Origin: CANHEE01 sp043777755
GTDB taxonomy: Bacteria; Bacteroidota; Bacteroidia; Chitinophagales; Saprospiraceae
Direction of reading: 5' to 3'
Length of the DNA stretch: 11,480 nt
NCBI GenBank assembly: GCA_043777755.1
Contig: JAYWHK010000099.1
Location: 1-11,480, forward strand
Shown: positions 6,997-11,480 of the stretch, piece after piece
How positions within the stretch are numbered: the first letter of the stretch is position 1
Layout of the letters: the number at the start of each line of letters is the position of its first letter
Notes under the pieces: generated by a model
Databases searched by the model: none
Told to the model about the DNA's origin: nothing
Seen by the model: the letters and a program-made list of their open reading frames with translations, nothing else
Program-made: the position numbers and the translations under genes

Positions 6997-7144
6997 CTTT
7001 TGATTACCCCAGCCCTAAAGGGTACTGACTCTAAACAAATGTAAAACTCCTGTTTTTTGACAAATAACGAACCTTTTTTAGCAAGAAAGATACAATTTTA
7101 TAGTAATTTTCAATCTGCTCCCTTTAGGGCTGGGTAATCAAAAG
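6997..7144. mobile_element. MITE-like element with 25-26 base terminal inverted repeats
   Basis: The left end (6997-7022) and right end (7120-7144) are reverse complements apart from one extra C. They share CTTTTGATTACC(C)CAGCC followed by CTAAAGGG. About 97 bases of AT-rich non-coding sequence separate them. There is no transposase and no obvious target-site duplication at the edges, so it may be a decayed non-autonomous element or a pair of dispersed palindromic repeats. The CCCTAAAGGG core is itself nearly palindromic. Confidence 0.55.
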
Positions 7145-7177
7145 CTGAAAAAGTATTCTCTGACTTAAATAAAATCT

Positions 7178-7195
7178 ATTTTTTAATTAAAAAAT
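7178..7195. promoter_or_regulatory. 18-base perfect AT palindrome downstream of the sigma gene
   Basis: ATTTTTTAATTAAAAAAT is a perfect palindrome, centred about 90 bases after the sigma stop codon (7278-7280, minus strand). It could be a protein-binding site or a weak hairpin, but such sequences also arise by chance in AT-rich spacers. Confidence 0.3.
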
Positions 7196-7277
7196 TGGTA
7201 ACACTTTTTACAGGCGTTTTGAACAGCCTATAGTTAGACTGTTGCCAACGTTATAAGACTAAAAAGACTTGCCGACT

Positions 7278-7793
7278 TTAAACAACATACTCCGCCAACA
7301 TTTCTCTCAGTCTTTTTTTTGCATAAAACAATTGAGATTTTGACGTTCCTTCTGAAATGCCTAACATTTCTGCAATTTCTTTATGCGCATAGCCTTCAAT
7401 TTCTGCCAACGTAAAAACGGAACGATAGCCGTGAGAAAGCGATTGAATGGCTTTTTCCAAATATTCGCTATCCAAACTATTGCCCCATTGAACAAAAGTA
7501 TTGTCAGGTAAATTGTCAATGTCATCAAAAGTTACCCGTTGCTTTACTTTTTTGTAAGCAGCACGAATCACGATGGTTTTTATCCAAGCACCAATCGTAG
7601 ATTCACCACGAAATTGCTCTATTGCTCGAAAAACTTGAACAAATCCTTCTTGCAAAACGTCGTTGGCATCTTCAAAATCATTCGTGATGCGGTACGCTAA
7701 TGTGTACATCGCCGCTTTGTACTTTTCGTACAACTCCTTCTGTGCCAGACGGTTATTTTCTTTACAACCTTGTATGAGTTGGGTTTCTGTCAT
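7278..7793 (-). CDS. ECF-type RNA polymerase sigma-70 factor
   Basis: This is a 171-residue alternative sigma factor with the two-domain ECF layout. Region 2 spans about 20-85, with DFEDANDVLQEGFVQVF (39-55) matching the core-binding and -10-recognition helix. Region 4 spans about 112-166, with an alternating helix-turn-helix in GYAHKEIAEMLGISEG (134-149) followed by TSKSQLFYAKKRL. Region 3 is absent, as expected for ECF. It heads the minus-strand block with the membrane protein and the DUF4097-like protein, so it likely responds to an envelope cue relayed by that membrane protein. No TAnnTTTG box is obvious upstream, which would fit self-activation from an ECF promoter, but none can be defined from one sequence. 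It is divergent from the epimerase gene. Confidence 0.93.
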   Translation of the reverse strand: MTETQLIQGCKENNRLAQKELYEKYKAAMYTLAYRITNDFEDANDVLQEGFVQVFRAIEQFRGESTIGAWIKTIVIRAAYKKVKQRVTFDDIDNLPDNTFVQWGNSLDSEYLEKAIQSLSHGYRSVFTLAEIEGYAHKEIAEMLGISEGTSKSQLFYAKKRLREMLAEYVV

Positions 7794-7941
7794 GCTATTT
7801 GAGTTTCACACTAATTAAAATAAAGAGATTTTTATTTAAAAAAACGTTGTATGATGGATAAAAAAAAATTAGCGTATAAAAATTTTTCGCAATGTACGAG
7901 AAGTTTTGATTTTTTACAACCTACTTTCTTTTCAATTGTTT

Positions 7942-7949
7942 TATCTTTA
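7942..7949 (+). promoter_or_regulatory. Weak candidate -7 box for the epimerase gene
   Basis: TATCTTTA differs from TAnnTTTG only at the last base and ends 17 bases before the ATG at 7967, the same spacing as the box ahead of the lipoprotein gene. No clear -33 element is visible. It overlaps an alternative ATG at 7949, which argues for the 7967 start. Confidence 0.3.
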
Positions 7950-7966
7950 TGCTTATTTTTAAAAAT

Positions 7967-8956
7967 ATGGAAAAAAATTCACCCATTTTAGTAACGGGAG
8001 CGACAGGGCTTGTTGGTACATATTTAGTGCGGGCTTTGGTAGAGAATGGTTTTACGAACATTCGTGCATTGAAACGAAAAGAGAGTGACTTGACTTTACT
8101 CGCTGATATTCAGCACCTTATCACTTGGCATGAAGGAGATGTTTTGTACATAGACACGCTGGAAGATGCACTGGAAGGTGTCGAAAAAGTCTATCACTGC
8201 GCTGCAATGGTATCTTATGACAGCCGAGATAGGGCTGCACTGATGCAAGTCAATGTAGAAGGAACAGCAAATGTAGTGAATCTTTGTTTGGAGAAAAATA
8301 TCAAAAAATTGCTTCATGTCAGTTCAATTGCAGCAATTGGGAAAGATAAAAATCAAAAAATCATCACTGAAAAATCAAAATGGGCGAATACGCCCAATCT
8401 GACTCAATATGCCATTAGCAAATACCTTTCTGAACAAGAAGTTTGGCGAGGTGAGGCAGAAGGCTTAGATGTTTTGATTGTCAATCCATCTATTATTTTA
8501 GGTGGCGGACAATGGGGCAAAAGTTCTACCGCTTTATTCAAGCAAGTTTGGGACGGTCTGCGTTTTTATCCAGTTGGAAGTACTGGTTTTGTAGATGTTC
8601 GTGACGTTGCCCGACTGATGATTGATGCCATGGAAAGCGAGGTTTGCAATGAACGTTTTATTGTTTCTGGCGAAAATTTATCCTTTAAAACAGTTTTTTC
8701 TTTAATAGCAAAAAACATGAATAAAAAAGAACCAAACATCAAAGTAACGCCTTTTTTAAGCGCAATTGCTTGGCGATTGGAATGGTTGCGTAGTCGTTTT
8801 ACTGGAAAAAAAGTCTTGATTACAAGAGAAACGGCACAAGTGTCAGCAAAAACTTATCAATTTGACAACCAAAAATCCATTGATTTTTTCAAATTTCAAT
8901 ATACGCCTTTGGAAAAAACTATTGAAGAAACTTGCGCTCAATTGTTGCGTAAGTAA
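7967..8956 (+). CDS. NAD-dependent epimerase/dehydratase (extended SDR)
   Basis: This 329-residue cytosolic oxidoreductase has an extended short-chain dehydrogenase fold. The NAD(P) loop GATGLVG is at 11-17. The VYHCAAMVSY strand (75-84) carries the usual A-A motif. HVSSIAAIG (117-125) holds the active-site Ser, and Tyr148 and Lys152 form YxxxK. NPSIILGGGQWG (173-184) and GFVDVRDVARLMIDAM (207-222) match the NAD-dependent epimerase/dehydratase and dihydroflavonol-4-reductase-like group. The start at 7967 (MEKNSPILVTGATG) is preferred over 7949, since the fold begins a few residues later and a promoter-like box overlaps the earlier ATG. The substrate could be a nucleotide sugar, sterol or other ketone and is not determinable. 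It is divergent from the sigma gene and appears monocistronic. Confidence 0.9.
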   Translation: MEKNSPILVTGATGLVGTYLVRALVENGFTNIRALKRKESDLTLLADIQHLITWHEGDVLYIDTLEDALEGVEKVYHCAAMVSYDSRDRAALMQVNVEGTANVVNLCLEKNIKKLLHVSSIAAIGKDKNQKIITEKSKWANTPNLTQYAISKYLSEQEVWRGEAEGLDVLIVNPSIILGGGQWGKSSTALFKQVWDGLRFYPVGSTGFVDVRDVARLMIDAMESEVCNERFIVSGENLSFKTVFSLIAKNMNKKEPNIKVTPFLSAIAWRLEWLRSRFTGKKVLITRETAQVSAKTYQFDNQKSIDFFKFQYTPLEKTIEETCAQLLRK

Positions 8957-9104
8957 TTTAACCTAAGAATTGAGTTGATTTCAATAACTTTCCATGCGCT
9001 ACGTATGATAAAATCATGAAAAATCATAAAAATCAGTTCAATCAGTGTTCCAATCCTGCGTAGTTTGTCAGCGTTTAAATTTACACAATTTTAAAATTAT
9101 AAAA

Positions 9105-10682
9105 ATGAAAATAAAATTCCTTCTTTTTACTTTTCTTTTAGCACAAAATATTTTTGCACAAGTCAAAAAAGCACCCGAAGTCAAAGAAGGCGATGGCCCT
9201 TATGAGCAACTCATCATAAGAGGTGCGACGCTTATCAACTCGACAGGTGCGCCACCGACAGGTCCTTGCGACATTGTGATTGAAAACAACCGCATCAAAG
9301 CCATCAAAAATGTTGGTTTTCCAGGCGTTGCGATAGACCCTGCCGATAGACCAAAACTCAAAGCGGGCGGCAAAGAAATCAATGCCGAAAGAATGTACCT
9401 TTTGCCAGGTTTTGTGGATATGCACGGACACATTGGCGGCAAAGAACAAGGCGCAGATGCTGAATATGTGTTCAAATTATGGTTGGCACACGGCATAACG
9501 ACCATTCGTGACCCATCTGCGGGCAATGGATTGGATTGGGTCATGGATCAGCGAGAAAAAAGCAATCAAAATAAAATTACTGCACCACGCATCAAGGCCT
9601 ATACGGCTTTTGGTTCTGGAAGTAAAGAAGCCATTTCAACGCCAGAAATGGCTCGTGATTGGGTGCGTAAAAATGCACAAAAAGGAGCTGATGGCATAAA
9701 ATTCTTTGGTGCTGCGCCTGAAATCATGGCTGCTGCCTTAGATGAAAACAAAAAATTAGGACTTCGTTCTGCTTGTCACCACGCACAAATGGACGTTGGG
9801 CGTTGGAATGTTTTGAAATCAGCTCGTGCTGGTTTGACTTCCATGGAACACTGGTATGGTTTGCCAGAAGCAATGTTTGAAGACAAAACTTTGCAAGATT
9901 ATCCATTGAATTACAATTATCAAAACGAAGCACAGCGTTTTGGCGAAGCTGGAAAATTATGGAAACAAGCTGCCAAACAAGGTTCTAAAAAGTGGAATGA
10001 GGTTATGGACGAATTGTTGGCATTGGATTTCACGATTGACCCAACGTTTAATATTTATGAAGCAAATAGAGATTTGACCAGAATCAGAGGTTACGAATGG
10101 CATCAGATTTACACCATGCCTATGTTGTGGAAATATTTTCAGCCCAACCGTATTTCTCATGGCTCACATTGGTTTGATTGGGGAACAGAAAATGAAGTTC
10201 TTTGGAAAGAAAACTACAAAATTTGGATGCAATTTGTGAATGAATATAAAAATCGTGGTGGTCGAGTAACGGCTGGTTCAGATTCTGGATTTTTGTTCCA
10301 ATTGTATGGATTTGCTTATATCAGAGAGCTGGAATTATTGCGTGAAGCGGGTTTCCATCCTTTGGAAGTGGTGCGTTCCGCTTCACTTTACGGTGCGCAA
10401 GCCTTAGGAATTGACAAAGAAACAGGTTCTATCGAAGTTGGAAAATTAGCCGATATGTTTTTGATTGAACAAAATCCTTTGGAGAATTTGCAAGTTTTGT
10501 ACGGAACAGGTGCAATTCGTTTGAATGAAAAAAATGAAGTGGTGCGTGTCGGTGGTGTAAAATACACCATCAAAGATGGCATCATTTACGATGCTAAAAA
10601 ATTATTACAAGACGTTAAAAAAATAGTGGACGAAGACAAAAAAGAACGAGGTGTTACTATTTTGAAACAACCTGGAATGTAG
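9105..10682 (+). CDS. Secreted metal-dependent amidohydrolase (imidazolonepropionase-like)
   Basis: This 525-residue exported hydrolase has a signal peptide, MKIKFLLFTFLLAQNIFA, followed by Gln19, placing it in the periplasm or beyond. The ATG at 9105 is chosen over a GTG at 9045 because the signal peptide starts there. Amidohydrolase superfamily features appear in order: the small beta domain with IIRGATLINSTG (37-48) and IVIENNRIKAI (57-67); metal-binding PGFVDMHGHIGG (101-112) with His107 and His109; Lys199 in GADGIKFFGA, a candidate metal-bridging residue; His225/226 (ACHHAQ); His249 (TSMEHW); Asp393 (AGSDSG); and the closing GSIEVGKLADMFLIEQNP (441-458). Between His249 and Asp393 lies an aromatic-rich stretch with WHQIYTMPMLWKYFQPNRIS. 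The substrate is unknown; a cyclic amide or peptide is plausible for COG1228-type enzymes. Confidence 0.9.
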   Translation: MKIKFLLFTFLLAQNIFAQVKKAPEVKEGDGPYEQLIIRGATLINSTGAPPTGPCDIVIENNRIKAIKNVGFPGVAIDPADRPKLKAGGKEINAERMYLLPGFVDMHGHIGGKEQGADAEYVFKLWLAHGITTIRDPSAGNGLDWVMDQREKSNQNKITAPRIKAYTAFGSGSKEAISTPEMARDWVRKNAQKGADGIKFFGAAPEIMAAALDENKKLGLRSACHHAQMDVGRWNVLKSARAGLTSMEHWYGLPEAMFEDKTLQDYPLNYNYQNEAQRFGEAGKLWKQAAKQGSKKWNEVMDELLALDFTIDPTFNIYEANRDLTRIRGYEWHQIYTMPMLWKYFQPNRISHGSHWFDWGTENEVLWKENYKIWMQFVNEYKNRGGRVTAGSDSGFLFQLYGFAYIRELELLREAGFHPLEVVRSASLYGAQALGIDKETGSIEVGKLADMFLIEQNPLENLQVLYGTGAIRLNEKNEVVRVGGVKYTIKDGIIYDAKKLLQDVKKIVDEDKKERGVTILKQPGM

Positions 10683-10864
10683 ATATACACAACGGATATT
10701 GGTGATTAGATATTAAAGATATTGCAAACACTTGATGTTCAATATTTTGCATAAATTCAAAATCCAAAAACCACTTTCTGTTGTGTATAAAAGTCAAAAT
10801 ATAAAAGTTTAAATGTAAAATGTAAAAGTCTTGCGAATCAGCAACTTATATAAAAAGTAAAATT
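10683..10864. other. Spacer with a wide inverted repeat
   Basis: This 182-base AT-rich spacer has no gene. TATACACAAC (10684-10693) and its exact complement GTTGTGTATA (10780-10789) enclose 86 bases. They could fold after the amidohydrolase stop codon, but no T-tract follows. The right part (about 10790-10830) is a slippage-like run of repeated AAAAGTC/TAAAA words. No convincing promoter for the following gene was seen. Confidence 0.45.
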
Positions 10865-11480
10865 ATGATAACAGTAAAGTCCTTTGCTTTTAATCCTTTT
10901 GATGAAAATACTTACGTCCTTTATGACGAAACAAAAGAGTGCATTATCATTGACCCTGGAATGTATTTTGAAGAAGAAAAAACCGAAATTAGCGCATTTA
11001 TTAGCAAAAACAGCTTAAAAGTTGTGCGTTTAATCAATACACATTGTCATTTGGATCATGTTTTTGGCAATCAATACGTTGTCGAAACCTACAAAGTTCC
11101 TTTTGAAATACACCAAGGAGAATTGCCTGTTTTGGCAGCGTTTATGGACGTTTGCAAACGCTATGGCATTCCTGCAAAAGCACCTTCTCCACCGCCAACT
11201 GGTTTTTTGGAAGAAGGAGATTACGTTTCTTTTGGCAAAAGTAAATTGTTGTGTCTTTTTACGCCAGGACATTCGCCTGCGAGTTTGAGTTTTTATTCAG
11301 AAGAAGACCGTTTTGTAATTGCTGGCGATGTTCTTTTTTATGACAGCATTGGTAGAACCGACTTGCCTGGTGGCGACCTCGAAACCTTGATAGAAAATAT
11401 TGTCACTAAGTTTTATCCACTTGGCGATGATGTAAAAGTTTATAATGGACATGGAATACCTACAACTGTAGGTAGAGAAC
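10865..11480 (+). CDS. MBL-fold metallo-hydrolase, glyoxalase II-like (3' end outside window)
   Basis: An open frame starts at ATG 10865 (MITVKSFAFNPFDENTYVLY) and runs 205 codons to the window edge. It carries the full metal site of metallo-beta-lactamase-fold hydrolases: THCHLDH (59-65; His60, His62, Asp64, His65), His136 in TPGHSPASLSFY, Asp155 in IAGDVLF and His196 in NGHGIPTTVGRE. Spacing and the final GHG-x-PTTVGRE match the short GloB-like hydrolases of about 210-215 residues, so only the last few residues are missing. Such proteins hydrolyse thioesters (glyoxalase II-like) in the cytosol, but many have unproven substrates. It lacks a signal peptide and sits 182 bases after the amidohydrolase gene, so co-transcription is uncertain. 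Confidence 0.88.
   Translation, partial: MITVKSFAFNPFDENTYVLYDETKECIIIDPGMYFEEEKTEISAFISKNSLKVVRLINTHCHLDHVFGNQYVVETYKVPFEIHQGELPVLAAFMDVCKRYGIPAKAPSPPPTGFLEEGDYVSFGKSKLLCLFTPGHSPASLSFYSEEDRFVIAGDVLFYDSIGRTDLPGGDLETLIENIVTKFYPLGDDVKVYNGHGIPTTVGRE

Larger units (their letters stand above)
6884..7277. other. Unusually long gap inside the sigma / anti-sigma operon
   Basis: These 394 bases hold no believable gene on either strand. From the sigma-gene side they contain an 18-base AT palindrome (7178-7195), the 148-base inverted-repeat element (6997-7144) and a candidate promoter for the membrane-protein gene (6929-6936). The neighbouring genes of this operon are otherwise tightly spaced (10 bases), so the gap probably reflects insertion. 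Confidence 0.75.

Noticed and set aside
6997..7144. Complete insertion sequence
   Set aside because: There is no transposase reading frame inside and no clear target duplication at the ends, so only a MITE-like label is supported.
9045..9104. Earlier GTG start for the amidohydrolase
   Set aside because: It would place 20 polar residues, two of them Cys, before a clean signal peptide; the ATG at 9105 has the expected A-rich leader.
9138..9544. Overlapping minus-strand frames opposite the amidohydrolase gene
   Set aside because: The plus-strand gene has a complete metal site and signal peptide; the opposite frames are rich in Cys, Ser and Phe without any motif.
10684..10789. Riboswitch or structured RNA before the MBL-fold gene
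   Set aside because: Only a 10-base wide inverted repeat was found; no known riboswitch core or terminator was recognised.

Overview
The window is AT-rich DNA from a member of the Bacteroidota. The evidence is a set of A-rich start regions with few Shine-Dalgarno sites, several -7 boxes of the TAnnTTTG type, exported proteins whose signal peptide is followed by Q, and a sigma / membrane anti-sigma / beta-helical surface-protein operon typical of that phylum. The family or genus cannot be settled by eye. No rRNA, tRNA, CRISPR array, insertion sequence or prophage gene is visible.

Layout. Bases 1-72 may be the tail of an unknown plus-strand gene. A small DUF433 antitoxin-like gene (125-331) follows; it looks frameshifted at its 3' end and has no toxin gene behind it. 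A 27-base-arm palindrome (422-480) separates it from purH on the minus strand (2047-527), which encodes the bifunctional enzyme for the last two steps of IMP synthesis. purH is divergent from a plus-strand cluster of a TPR lipoprotein (2188-2685), the NhaD-type Na+/H+ antiporter (2704-3966) and a Gfo/Idh/MocA dehydrogenase (4004-5002). That cluster ends at a strong hairpin terminator (5057-5098), which also serves the minus-strand genes arriving from the right.

The minus-strand block 7793-5167 is the most unusual part. An ECF sigma factor is followed by a single-pass membrane protein with four tandem copies of a 34-residue module in its cytoplasmic half, probably the anti-sigma factor. An exported DUF4097-like beta-repeat protein follows that. 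A 394-base gap between the sigma gene and the membrane-protein gene holds a 148-base element with 25-26 base inverted ends (MITE-like), an 18-base perfect AT palindrome, and a candidate promoter that could let the anti-sigma gene be expressed apart from the sigma gene.

To the right, on the plus strand, lie an extended-SDR NAD-dependent epimerase/reductase (7967-8956), a secreted amidohydrolase (9105-10682) and an MBL-fold hydrolase of the glyoxalase II type that runs off the window end (10865 onward). These look like separately transcribed housekeeping or accessory metabolic genes. No single complete novel system is proven. The best candidate for something not well described is the repeat-bearing anti-sigma protein and its interrupted operon.
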